The notes under the pieces are model-generated. The model had not been told where the DNA came from and ran no database searches. It saw only the letters and a list, made by a program, of their open reading frames with translations. From the NCBI GenBank assembly GCA_018398765.1, contig JAHBMJ010005404.1:58175-122174 (forward strand): DNA of 64,000 nucleotides, in the 5' to 3' direction. The translations under genes and the position numbers were made by a program. Shown one piece after another: positions 1 through 11,113 of this stretch. Positions within the stretch are counted from its first letter, which is position 1. Each line of letters starts with the position of its first letter. This DNA comes from Chromera velia. Lineage: Eukaryota; Sar; Chromeraceae.

Positions 1-1505
1 GCCATCGGCGGAGGCAGTGACTTGGCATCAACCGGCATTTCTGCATCAGGATCGGGGAAGGCAAACCAGCAAAAGTCAGCGCTGCCTTCAGGAAGAACAG
101 GTAGAGGAGCGAAAGCACTGCGGACGTCCTCTTCCATTCCCTCCCGGACGTCTCTAATGAACCCGAAGGCAGCATCAAAGAGGGCCTCTGTGTCCGTGGG
201 GGTTGACGCGATGGCGCGACGGTCGTCAGAGAGACGGCGCGTCGTTCTGCGTCCCGTCTCTCCTCTGTGCTTGGCTGCAAACACCAACTGCCCCCCTGGT
301 TCAGCCAGTGAATAGGCGTTCGTCTGCCTCTGTAGAGCCTCGAAGGTCATGGACCCCAGCTGAATTCCCTCCATCGCCCCTGAATAAGCAAGGTCGACCT
401 TTGAGTAGGAGTAGCTGCAGCAGGTCGGCAAACAGGAACAAAAAGGAAAACAAAAAATGCTCCACTTCAGGACTGTTGCGTCACCTATGCACACAGAAGC
501 ACAGATGAGTGCAACACGGCATATACACAAAACTGAGCCCACAAGCGTGTATGCACACGAAAGCAAGACAGGGCCCCAGTGAGTTCTACATCTCCGCACA
601 ACAGGACACGTACACTCAGGGAGGATCGACCTCTTCTATCCTCCGGGGAGAATCACTTCAAGCTTCGTCGTGCGTTTGTGTAATAAATAGGCGTATCAGT
701 GCATGTCTAGCAACAGAACTCAGACTGAAGTTTGTCTGTCTGCCTGTCTGTCTCTCTGTTTACTCACAAGAAGGGCTTGCTTTGTTTGCGAGGAGTTCCC
801 GTTCCCTTCCCCTTCTTCACAGACGCAGGGGCGTGCACGAAGTCCTTCCCGTAGAGCTGATCGGGGGGCAGACGCACTGCAGCGCTCTGGTGGAGGAACC
901 TTCCTGCGACAGGGCCGGGGAGAGAAATGAAAAGGCGAATCCGTCTGGCACGGTCTGTACCCGGTCTGTGGATAAAGAGCGGTGTTTGTGGACAAGTGCT
1001 GTTCAAATTGCACACCCTTTGACGGATTGACAGAGGTTTCTGCTCAAAAACAAAGCCAAAGCGGACTGCAACACGACTACGATTCCTACTGCCCTGGTAT
1101 GCCCACATGCACCTCCAAACAAACACCGGATGCATGGATTAACCTGAGGACGGCACGAAGGTGTAATGCCCCAACGCCTCGTCTCCAAAGTCCGCGACCC
1201 AGAGGACGGCATCCCGGAGGATCACGGCCTCCTCGTCCGTCATCGTGAAGTGGACCCCGGCACGAGAGACGCCTGCATGGATCCATGCATGCAATTACGA
1301 ATGGGTGGGCGTGAATTCTCTCTCATGTTCAGGGGACTGTACGCGCAAACATGTTCTCACACAGAGCTAGGTCTGCGAGCAAGAGCTGTTCAGTGTATGT
1401 TTCTCTCACCTGGCTTGAAGACGTTGCAGCCAGTCTTCACGATGTGCTGCCTCACTTTCTCTTGGACGTTCTCCATCTTCAGCAGCTGGATCAAGTAGGG
1501 GCCTG

Positions 1506-1542
<37 letters not shown>

Positions 1543-1605
1543 ACACACGCACGCACACACATACATATACACACACACACACGTGTATACACACTTGCAC
1601 CTTCA

Positions 1606-1642
<37 letters not shown>

Positions 1643-4600
1643 ACACACACGTGTATACACACTTGCACCTTCACACACACACACACACACACAAGCAGTC
1701 AGGGACACGCACACAACATATCAAACCTCTACACATCATCATGGAGAGTCGGTGCTCAGAGAACTACCTGGACACACTTTCTGCACACATGCACAGAGGG
1801 AGCCACGTGAAACAAAACAGGAGGAACTGGTTTGAAACCCAAGTGACTGCACGTAAAGTTTCATGTATGCGACACTGGACCGACCTGCACAAGCGCACCC
1901 AGATCGAATCTGCACGCCGAAGACATCGTTCAGCACAGCGCACACGAAGTTGTGGTGCAGATACTTCCTCTCGTCCCCCCTTGCGGACAGAATCTGGAAG
2001 GAAATGATTCCGACTCTGCCGGGATCCCAGCCGCTCTCCTTGTCATCACTCGGGAACGTGCCAAGTTTGTCGTCACCGTCTCCATCCAATTCGGTGAGCT
2101 CGATCGTCTTCGTGCTGTTGCCCTCACAGCCGGGGGGTTTGCACATCTGGAGGCGCTGAATTGATGGTCCCGCTAAGCGAACCCGTGGGTGGCTGGCCCA
2201 TGCGTTGATGAGCATGTTGGCGAGTTCCTGCTCCCTCCTCCTGATGGCGTCGATGCCGACCTTTGCATGAAGGTTCATCAGCAGGCCACATCGGATGGAC
2301 CCGAGAATATCCGGAGTCCCGGCCTCCTCCCGCTCCTCCGTATCCTGAAACCAATTTTGAAAGAGAAAGAAACAAACAATCAGGCTTGTGTAGAAGTCTA
2401 TTTGGACAGAGATTAGGAAACGTGAAAGAGTGCCTTGCGTCATTCATTTAAATTTCGTACGGTTATTTTTCCTTTGTCATACAATTGTTTGAATCAATGC
2501 AAGGAGAGAGTCCGAAGCCTTGGCTCGGTGGAGAGAGATGGGATGGGCAGTAAGAAGACGTCGGAGAGTTCAGAGAAAAAAAAGCAGAAAAGAACAGCAC
2601 AGAGTGCAAGAGAGGAGAGGAGAGGAGAGGAGAGGAGAGAAGAAGTGAATGGGCGATTGCCTCCTCTCTGTTGCCTAGCTACCCACCCCGATGTAGCTGT
2701 GTCCCTCAGGACCGACAAACGACACACTGCCCCCTCCTGGCTGTCCTGGTTTGCTGTTGCACAGAAGAAAATTCTTCATCAAGAGGACACCTGCGTGCAT
2801 GTTTACAGACAGAATGAGTCTCTGACGGCACTTGTGTCATAATGCAGACAAAATATCTTGTCAGTCATGCAATACGAAAGCTGTAGCACACATTTCGAAG
2901 CCCGCAGCACACGTTTCTTTGAAAATTGTTTTTGCCCCTTCATTTGCCCGAATGAATCCGAGTGTTTCTGCTTACGCGAAAAACATAGCCCGGCATAGAT
3001 GTTGCGTGCGTCATCAGGCTTCCTCCGTATTTGATCGATCTGTATGTCCTCCCACCCCGGAATTCTTTCTGATCGATACGGTCTGTCTGTCGTCTCTTTG
3101 TTCGATCAGCAAAGGGCAACTGTGATCCCCAACCTCAACCTTTATCTGGACGAGGGGAACAAAACAGCATGATTTATTGGATTCAGCTGAATCGCAAGCC
3201 GACCCACCAACCCACCAGGCGTTCCAGGCCCTCCCAGCAGTTTGTGCGGGGAGAATGTGGCAACGTCTATTGCAGGACTCCCTCCTCTGGTCTCCACCAT
3301 CCATCTGCACGATGGGAAAAGAAAAAAAAAGAAAGCGACCGAAAGAGAGGAAGAGAGACGGTGAGATAACGTTACTCTGTGAAGGCCTGTCTTTCACCGC
3401 TCTTCGTCTTCTTGCTAGAACTTGTGTTGATTTGTTTTCTTGTCGGTCCAGAGAGAGACCCATGTCATGCTCGAAAGCTTCATAATCTGTAATCGACTTG
3501 TCTTTGGACTTCAGCTGAATTCTGCCCTGCTGACTTTTGACCTACCTCATGAATGAGTTTTGGGGAAGAGAGGAGGCCTTTGAGGGTGTGACGGTGTCGC
3601 TCCCCTTCAGATGGAGAGAGGGGACCTCAAAGTCCGAAGGGTTCATATCCGGTCTCACCTGCAGGGAGAGCGTCGGCATTTATTGCGCACAAAGGGAAGT
3701 TGAGCATCACCATCGTTACCAAGGGGAGGAAAGAAGCAGCTACCACGCGATGAGAGGAACAAAAGCAATGGGCTTTCTATGGGAAATCGTCAAGGCCTTA
3801 TATTCCTGTCTCACTTTTCATTAATGCTGGCAAATCGATATACTCGATTCGTACACCTCTGCATCAAATTCTTGTCGAAGAGCCAGGGTCACAGCGGTTA
3901 ATGCCGTGTTTTCGGTGGTGTAATTCCAAAGATACAAACACACACACACACACACGCAGACACAAGCAAGGACAAGCGGACGCACGCATCCTTTCGCAAG
4001 TGCAACTGCACGACCATTCACTAACTGACTGATCGACTGACTGACTGACTGACTGACTGACATGTCCTGCAGCCGCCGCAAAATCGAAGAGGACTGCCCC
4101 TCCGAATGCGTGCACGAGTCTGCAGAGGAGGGGCACGTTGTTCTCCATGCCAGTCACGTTGGAGACGGCAGTGACAAACACGAGGGGAATCACCTGCATG
4201 CATGCAAAGGCACCAAGCTTGGGTGTACATTTTGTTTCCTCTCCTAGCGACAGGCACGCTTGTCCACCGAAAAGAGAGTCCTCCACCTACACACAAAAAA
4301 AAGGGTGCGTCTGAGGGAAGGGACATGCAGCCCTCATTCAGATACTGCGGTGCTGCGCAGCAAATTCGATGACCTCCAGAGTGTGTTTTGAATGATCAAA
4401 ATCCATCCATTATGCAAAAGACATGTAAATATGCTCGCAGGCTGGTTGGGTGAGGCCGATCTCCTGCAGATCGATTGATGCTTTTGAAAGGTGTCTGTAG
4501 GTCTTTAGAAGAGAGTGTGCGTTACACACGAGATGATCTTTCTCCAATGTGCTGTGAGAATCTCGCATTCATTCATGCACATTCTGCCTATCCACGGACC

Positions 4601-7361
4601 TCCTCAGTCTGCCTATCTGCCTGGAGTTTCCAGCACTGCCTGAGAGCCTCCAACAGGGAGCGGAGGGATAGGGTCCCCGTGCGGGTGTCGCTCTTGACCT
4701 CGATCACGTGAAAGAAAAGTTGGAGAGCCTCTCCACTCGTGCAGCCTTTGTTGTTGCCTGCAGGGGTGCACAGAACAGAGAAAGAAAGAAGAAAGTCCAT
4801 GCAAACTTGGCGCAACAACATGTCGAGGAAACGACGTGTTCCTGCAAGTGCAGAGGGTGTCCCGCACAAGTGCATATAGAAAAGCATTTCCCCGCCTCCG
4901 TCCCCTGTGGCCCTCCTTCTCTCCCCTCCCCCATGCAGAAGAAGGTAAGAAGCTGACTAGATAGGCAGGCAATTAGACCGGCCGACCGGGAGTGTATTCT
5001 GAGGGGCAGGGGGCTCCCGAGAGGAAGGGAGGGAGATTTCCGTGCTGAGTGTGTACAGAGGGCGAATGAGATGACTGCTGTGCCGGTCTGATCAGATTGG
5101 AGTTCTGTGCCATCTCCCGGAAGGGAAGGATGACGGTGTGGTGGGAGGACGAGTCGACTATGAACACGACCTGCATGTAAGAGGAGAGGGGGACAGGGGG
5201 GAGGCAATGGAAGCGAAACGAATGCTGGAATATTATCTAGTGATATTCCCCTCTCAGCTGTATCTAGCTGGGTCACAGGCACGAGAAAGAGAGGGAGGGA
5301 ATCTGAAGTGAGAAGAAATGTGAGAATCGAGCCGGCAGTGCAAAAAGGACATGCGGAAGTCCGCAACAGACACTTGATTCCTCTCGCACATGCATGAAGA
5401 TCCGTTTGCCTCGCTGATCGCTTTCTCTGATTCTATCATGATCGTGAATTCAAGTGTGTACACCAGATTATCGGAAGAGAGAGCGATAGATGCCTCTTCC
5501 TTCCGGAGGCAAGGCTGACTCTTCGAACTTTGGCCTCGGATTTCCTCACAGAGGTCGTTTGCTGGTTTTTGGCAGGCTGCAGTCACGTATACAAACAAAT
5601 TTTGAGCCTTTGGGGGTCGGTGAATTCTCAGTGAAAGACCTCTCTCTGTCCATGCCTTCGACAGCCCACAAAGGAAAACATGCGTAGATGGTTTTGGGCG
5701 TTGTTTGAGGAAGGAGGAGGCAGTCACAGAGAGTGTAAAAAAAAATCCAGACATGCAGAGGAAAAGAGGGCACGGCAAAAAAAGGAAGAAAAGCAGAACT
5801 GACTGCAGGTTGGAGAGACTCAGGAGGTCGGAGTCCCCATTTGTTTTGTGACATGATGGACAGGAACTTCCACATCGCACCCGTGCACCCGGACCCTGCA
5901 AGCATGCGCGTCCGTCCGTTCAGCAGGTCACTGGGAAAGCAGACAGACAGATGGCCAGACAGCCAGTCAGACAGACAGACAAACAGACAGACGGACGGCT
6001 GGACACAGCGAAGGACAGACAGCTAGAGAGACAAGCGTTGTTTGATTCAAGGGGCTCTCTCGTACGCTAGTCTGATGGGTTCAAGGAAGAAGACCACGCG
6101 CGAGGACTAAAATGAAAAAGTTAAGAACAGCGACAGCTTCAAAAGGGAGGCAGGCCTACATGCACCCACCGGTGAAGATCACTGAATCCTCGTGAGCACT
6201 GAACCATTCACGGAGAATCTCGCGAGCCTGCAAGAGGGCAAGCAGGCAGAGACATCGAGTGAGCGTTTATTCTTCGAAGGTCCATTGCTCTGATAGAACG
6301 TCCACAGTCTGACGGCATCCAGATCAGAAGGTACAATCAACCTGTTGATACCAAACAAATACCATCTGCGGCTCGGACTCTTTCTCCAAAGAAAAACGTC
6401 CTATCAGACTTCCCCGTTTGTTTGGAGAGAGACGAACAAAACGAAAGAAGAAGAGAGCAGTTTGCCGCGACAAGTCGGCCAACTGACCTGTGACCTCAGA
6501 GTGTTCACGTGTACCGCTGTCATGCTTGTTTCGGAGTGCGTGTTGGCGTACAGAGGAATGACCTGTACAGAGAGAGAGAGAAGGTGGCATATGCGGGGAG
6601 ACACTGGCATCGATACGCTGCAATAATCATTCTGCGTGTGCATGCTCACTCATTCAGACAGGGGCAATGGGCCAAGGGGTGTGAGCTCGGCACACAAATC
6701 ATCAGTTTGATTGACCTTCTATAAGCACACATACAGACACACACACACACACAGAGAGAGAGACAGAGAACAACGACTTGCCTGATACCGCATGAAGTCT
6801 TCAATGCACCCGAGAGACCTTCCAGAGGCAGTGAAGTCAAAGTACATCAAGTTGCGGTATCCTGGAAGAAAGGGGGGAGAAGAGAAGCAGACAACTCACC
6901 AGCATACCGAGTTACACGCCGATTGCATGCACGACAGCTAAAAAGAGGCATGCGAGGTTGGTGCAAGGTTACGAACAACCAAGGCACAGAAAGCAATCAA
7001 TGTTGATCATTTTGCATACACTTTTGCAAATGTCTAAAAGCACGCACGCAGGCCAACTCCAACACACTGAGACTCTGACTGAAGGTGAACGGGTGGATAC
7101 AGTGGATGCATGCAGGCATGTGGTCTGTGGTGATGCTTCACGGGAGACACTAAGGGTCATACACAGCTTCCACGCGGCCGTACCGAAAGGAGTCTCGACC
7201 ACGGCATCTCCTCCCAGAATGTCTTCATTCATTTCCTCGAACAGACAGAGCTCCGCCAGCTCAGTCTGAGTCCTTCCGTCCTTTCCTCCCTGGGATTTTC
7301 CAGGAGAGGTGGAAGAGGGCTTCATTTGAGGGAAGCACGGACGAGGGAGGTTACGGGTCAT
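1..7361 (-). CDS. PLP-dependent aminotransferase class V / cysteine desulfurase-like protein, 3' end beyond window
   Basis: Multi-exon gene. Predicted exons: 7361-7184, 6861-6782, 6562-6488, 6227-6170, 5895-5804, 5170-5057, about 4757-4600, 4193-4062, 3658-3546, 3266-3212, 2753-2687, 2344-1885, 1502-1410, 1272-1144, 903-768, and 414 to beyond base 1. Family hallmarks appear in order: DFTASGRSL near the start, [52 protein letters not shown], the PLP-lysine motif [44 protein letters not shown] and [11 protein letters not shown]. This is the class V fold-type I family that includes SufS/CsdA-like desulfurases. The cysteine near the C-terminal part (GCACAGP) sits where the family carries GCSCAGPYGH. 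Substrate is not decidable: desulfurase, selenocysteine lyase or epimerase activity are all possible. No clear targeting peptide follows the chosen ATG, which is preceded in frame by a stop. Joins between 5057 and 4757, 3546 and 3266, and 3212 and 2753 are unresolved and may hide small exons. Phases agree at the other joins. Confidence 0.85.
1507..1693. repeat. (CA)n microsatellite with internal duplication
   Basis: Three (CA)n runs separated by two near-identical segments containing CGTGTATACACACTTGCACC (about 1582-1601 and 1650-1669). Intronic in the aminotransferase gene. Confidence 0.9.
5939..6022. repeat. (CAGA)n / (CAGT)-like tetranucleotide tract
   Basis: Degenerate GACAGACAGACAG repeats in an aminotransferase intron. 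Confidence 0.8.
6733..6768. repeat. (CA)n(GA)n compound microsatellite
   Basis: Directly downstream of the GC donor in the minus-strand gene. Confidence 0.85.
6780..6781 (-). other. Predicted GC (not GT) 5' splice site of aminotransferase intron 2
   Basis: The second exon ends CGGTATCAG followed by GCAAGT, which is the usual consensus of a GC-AG donor. The next exon opens in phase 0 with VIPLYANTH. The nearest GT option (AGGCAA/GTCGTT) would leave phase 1 and break the conserved family sequence. Confidence 0.6.
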
Positions 7362-7675
7362 CTTTGGATATACGTGCTGGTCTGAAATCGGAGGTTGGGT
7401 CTACGGAAAGTCTGTACGGTCAATGTGGAATGAACTGCATGACATGCACGTAGCAGACAACGGTCAGTCACTTTTGTGTCATTCTCAGCGTGCGAGGGTC
7501 TCGCACCACGGCGTTCAGTTTCTGCGTTGACTTCGAGAGAAGGCAAGCAATTTCACAGACAGGATATTTCTGAATAGGTTGTGCTGACACCTGTTTGACT
7601 CAAGCTTTCAAGAGCAATCCTTGTACAAAAAGTCACATGCGAAGCCAGAGAGATTTTGTCATGCACACCCGCTGC

Positions 7676-7760
7676 AAAGCGCGCGCGCGTGTGCGCGCGC
7701 GGCGCGGCGCCCGCGCGCTCGGCGAGCTTCCAAGCTGCATGCATGCATGCATGTATGCAT
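7676..7760. promoter_or_regulatory. CG-alternating tract plus TGCATGCA array, candidate divergent promoter
   Basis: GCGCGCGCGTGTGCGCGCGCGG-type alternation (Z-DNA-prone) is followed by four overlapping GCATGC cores. GCATGC is a known ApiAP2 binding motif in apicomplexans. A role here is inference from position, about 320 bp upstream of the aminotransferase ATG. Confidence 0.3.
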
Positions 7761-8602
7761 GAACAGGAGAGAACTCGGATCGAATTAAGTTGCCCGTGCC
7801 CAAACTCGACCCATGCATTTTGAGACTCTTTTTGCAGGGAAGTAAGGCAGTTGGTCGCAAGCAAGTCTCGCAGACCCCATCGTTGAAAGCTGTCGCGTTA
7901 CCATCTCGTTTATCTCCCTCCTGAGTAAACAAAACGATTGCTAAGAACTCCGCTTTCTGCCCTCACGAACCAGCCGTCTCTGTTCAGCTTGTCGTCTTGC
8001 ATAGATATTAATATACTCGGGATGAACGTGGAGCAAGCGTCGTCTAATGACGAAGGTCAGGCAGGGAACATGGGTCCACGGGGAAAGGGGTTAACGACCA
8101 AAGATAGAGATGTGCACAGAACAGTGGGGATAAGATTAGAACTCACGACGCGGTTTCAAGTAGAAGGAAAGGGCAGACGAACATCAATTCGAAGCACGAC
8201 AGGAAGAGAAAAGCGCATATAGAAAAACAGGCAGCAAGGCTGGCAAGTAGCCAGCATAGAGAGAGGAAGAAAAGAGGAGAGAAGATGGAATTAAGGGATA
8301 AATGTGTCGAAGGCGTTCAAAGGACTGTGATTGGGGCCGGACAGCTTCGTTCGGTCTTTCTGTCGTACAGGACGAAATGCAAGCGGAAGAGTAGACGGTC
8401 CGGTACCAACGATGAGTGGACAGAAACAGTTGGAGACGTACGAGCCAGCGGGCGGGTGGACAACTAGTCATGCCACCCACGCACCCACACACCCCCACAC
8501 ACCCCCCCCCCACACACAGAGGGGCAAGAATTTATTTAACGAACTCATACGAGCGCTTAAGGCAGAAAGGAGCAAGAAATGAAGAAAGAAAAGAATGAAA
8601 AA

Positions 8603-8613
8603 AATAAGTAAGT

Positions 8614-8663
<50 letters not shown>

Positions 8664-8715
8664 AACTTTTAAGTAAGTAAGAAAGAAAGAAAGAAAGAAA
8701 GAAAAAAAAAAAAAA
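8603..8715. repeat. (GAAA)n(GA)n(GAAA)n purine tract
   Basis: Long purine microsatellite with a terminal A-run, in the spacer between genes. Confidence 0.9.
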
Positions 8716-9227
8716 AGACGCAGCGTTTATGTCGTTCATACTATTGGACATTTCCTCATTTTGGATGGGGGCCTCCAAGCTAGATCGGTCTCATTTTCAA
8801 ATTGTTCATTATCATGCAGATGTCGTCAATCCCTTTGTGCTCAGTCGATCTGACTCTCGTCCTTTCCCTTCCGGTACATCGGATCATCCGTAGATATTAT
8901 GCTTGCACATTCGCACTCCTGATACAGTCTTGTCTTTCCTCTTCTGCGTGTGTTTATGTTCAGCCAAACAGCGTTTCTGCTATTGCATTCGGAGACCTTC
9001 GTCCCTGCGGAGGGAGATGTGGATTGTGTCCGGGGGATTTCTGGTCAGTCAAATGATCGAAGAGCTCTCTTCGGCATCCTGCAGTCGCTTTCCCGAACAT
9101 ATATTTATGGTCTTTTTCGAGAACTCGTTTGCGTGCGTCAACCCATCTAACTGTCGTGTTTTTCCGTTCCACCGGATCTCGTCCTTCTCTTCCACTTTCG
9201 TTTGGTTTTCCTCGTTTGGTGTTGAAG

Positions 9228-9365
9228 GACCCGGGAGGTGAAGAAGAAAAGCAAACTGCGATCGAAACTGAGGCAGAAGGACGATGAAAAGGACCCTGAA
9301 GATTCCTCAGTGGAATGGCTTAGAATGCCCCCTCGCCAGCTCATATACACTCTCTTCTACTCTAA
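9228..9365 (+). CDS. Possible upstream exon of the membrane-protein gene
   Basis: The open stretch TREVKKKSKLRSKLRQKDDE continues into PEDSSVEWLRMPPRQLIY, flanked by a TTGAAG acceptor-like site. Highly charged and plausible as a cytosolic loop. No homologue is recognised and the donor is uncertain. Confidence 0.3.
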
Positions 9366-9470
9366 TGTTTGCTTTGTTCTTTTTCTGTATGCATGCAGGT
9401 TGAGACTCTCTGCGCATTCGGTGGGTCTGACGACGTTGAAGGAGGTGAAGAGAGGGAAGGAAGGAGTTCA

Positions 9471-9492
9471 GACAGACAGACAGACAGACAGA
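9471..9492. repeat. (CAGA)n microsatellite
   Basis: Five tandem CAGA/GACA units. Confidence 0.8.
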
Positions 9493-9859
9493 CTTCCTCC
9501 CTGTTTGCTTTACACATGCTCTGCCACTCCGACTGACTGCACGTGTCTGTGGAGGTCTGCTTTTTCTCTTCTCTCCTTTTTTCCTCTGTACCTTCCAAAC
9601 TCCCTTTCCCGTTTGATTTTCTGTCATCGATCATGCATCTGGAGGGTATGCAGAAGTTCGCTTTTGATTCTAGAACATGACCCATGATCCCAGTCTCAAT
9701 TGTACACTGCAGACTGTCTCCCCATCTCCTGCCTCCTCGTCTTGTCTCTGCCATCCTCTCTGCAGGAACGGTACGAATGCTCTTGCCTGCCTTCCTCACA
9801 GTCACGTCAAGCCTTGGTACGCTTTCTTCGGCCTATTCGTCTCGATGGGTCTTGTCCTT

Positions 9860-9884
9860 TCTCTCTCTCTCTCTCTCTCTCTCT
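9860..9884. repeat. (CT)n microsatellite
   Basis: About twelve CT units on the sense strand of the membrane-protein gene region. Confidence 0.85.
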
Positions 9885-10312
9885 GCGTGGGTAGTTCATG
9901 GTTTGCTCTCTTCTCTTCTAGTGAGCTTTCCTCTCTTTGGTTCTTTGTCTTCCCTTGGTTGTACTTTCCTGCCCATCTGAGGCGGCATATCTTTCGGTCC
10001 GTCTACTTCTCTGCCTGCACATGGGTGGGTGAGTGGGGGTGTCAGACATGCGAGAGCTTCGATCTGCTTTCTCCTTGTTCAACTTCTTCGTGACGCGGGC
10101 CTGGCCCTTTCTTCTTGCTCACTCTCCTCGCTCGATGTGGCGTCGCTTGTCTCGGTGTTGTCAGGCGATCATTCGCCAGAAAGAATTTTCCGTCTCTGTA
10201 TGTCCCCGCCTGCGTGCAGCTGTCCATCGCAAATCTAGAAAGGCGGCTTCCGCAGCATTTCTTGTTGCATCCGTGAGACTATTCCTGTTTTTTTTGCTTG
10301 GTTCCAACGGAG

Positions 10313-11113
10313 AAGAACGCGACCCAATTCGGTGGGCGGACAGAATCCGATCCCGCCTAGATCCGGTTCGGGACTTTTTGGACCCCTTCAAGCCAGTGCT
10401 GACCGGCTTCAACATTGTGCTCACCGTTCTGCCGCGGTGTTTCCCTGTTGGGCCGAACTGGCTGAGAGCGGCGGAGTTCGTGTTCTGCCTCATTCTGCCT
10501 GCCCTATTTTTTGGCGTTGTGCTGGGTCTGTTTCAGTTCTACGCCTGTGTGGTGCTGGAAGATGCAGCGAGGGGTGAGTGCGAATATGTACAGGGAATAA
10601 ATTCTTTCCTATTTCTTCTGGATACCTCAGCCGTGTTTCTGCTTTGTTTTTTTGTGCAGCGACTCTTTTCTTGTCTTCTCTTCTCTTCTTTTCTACGGCC
10701 GTCTCGGGGCCACCCTGTCTCTCTGTCCACTTTTCTTAATTGGTTTCCTTTCCCGTCCTTCACTTCCCTCCCCTTAATTTCCTCATGCTGAATTAAAAAC
10801 GTTGTGCGTCCTTCATCTGCTCATCCATCGATCTTTTGCAATGAGAGCACGCTTGATTTTTCTCTGTTTCTCGTGATAGTACCTGTTCCCGAGATTTTTC
10901 GAGGCTTTCTCTTTCTGCTGTGCAGAGCCACTTGATTGTTTTGCACCTTATTCACACAAATGGCTGTCTGCAGCACCGGAGAAGCTGAATACGATGCGCA
11001 GGAGAAAATCTGGAGACGGTCTCAATCGCATGATCGCAGGACAGTCTGTCAGTGACGGGGAGGGCCTCCAGCTGCTCGATCTGGAAGGAAACCACCGACT
11101 TGAAGATGATTGA
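10313..11113 (+). CDS. C-terminal exons of a putative multi-pass membrane protein (5' part unresolved)
   Basis: Two exons are well supported. The first, 10313-10573, ends at a GTGAGT donor in phase 1. The last, 10974-11113, follows a CTGTCTGCAG acceptor and ends with TGA after NHRLEDD. The penultimate exon encodes a charged stretch (DPIRWADRIRSRLDPVRDF) and then two hydrophobic segments, FKPVLTGFNIVLTVLPRCF and, after PVGPNW, a longer one centred on FCLILPALFFGVVLGLF. The tail is polar and basic then acidic, so presumably cytosolic. A basic candidate exon near 9231-9360 (KKKSKLRSKLRQKDDEKD) and a Cys-rich one ending at 9047 (CGGRCGLCPGDF in one frame) may belong upstream, but splice choices are ambiguous. 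The layout recalls large alveolate membrane proteins with Cys-rich ectodomains. I do not recognise the family. Confidence 0.5.

Larger units (their letters stand above)
7362..8800. other. Spacer between aminotransferase start and downstream plus-strand gene
   Basis: No supported exon. It contains a CpG-rich alternating purine/pyrimidine tract (about 7676-7722), a TGCATGCATGCATGCATG array (7736-7755), a C-run with CACACAC at 8484-8518, and a purine microsatellite at 8625-8715. Since the left gene reads leftward and the next one rightward, this stretch probably holds divergent promoters. That is inferred from layout only. Confidence 0.5.

Noticed and set aside
1351-2007. Plus-strand ORF with long His-Thr repeats
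   Set aside because: It is the translation of a (CA)n microsatellite opposite real minus-strand exons.
4021-4326. Proteins with SQSVSQSVS repeats
   Set aside because: These are translations of (GTCA)n arrays at intron starts, not coding repeats.
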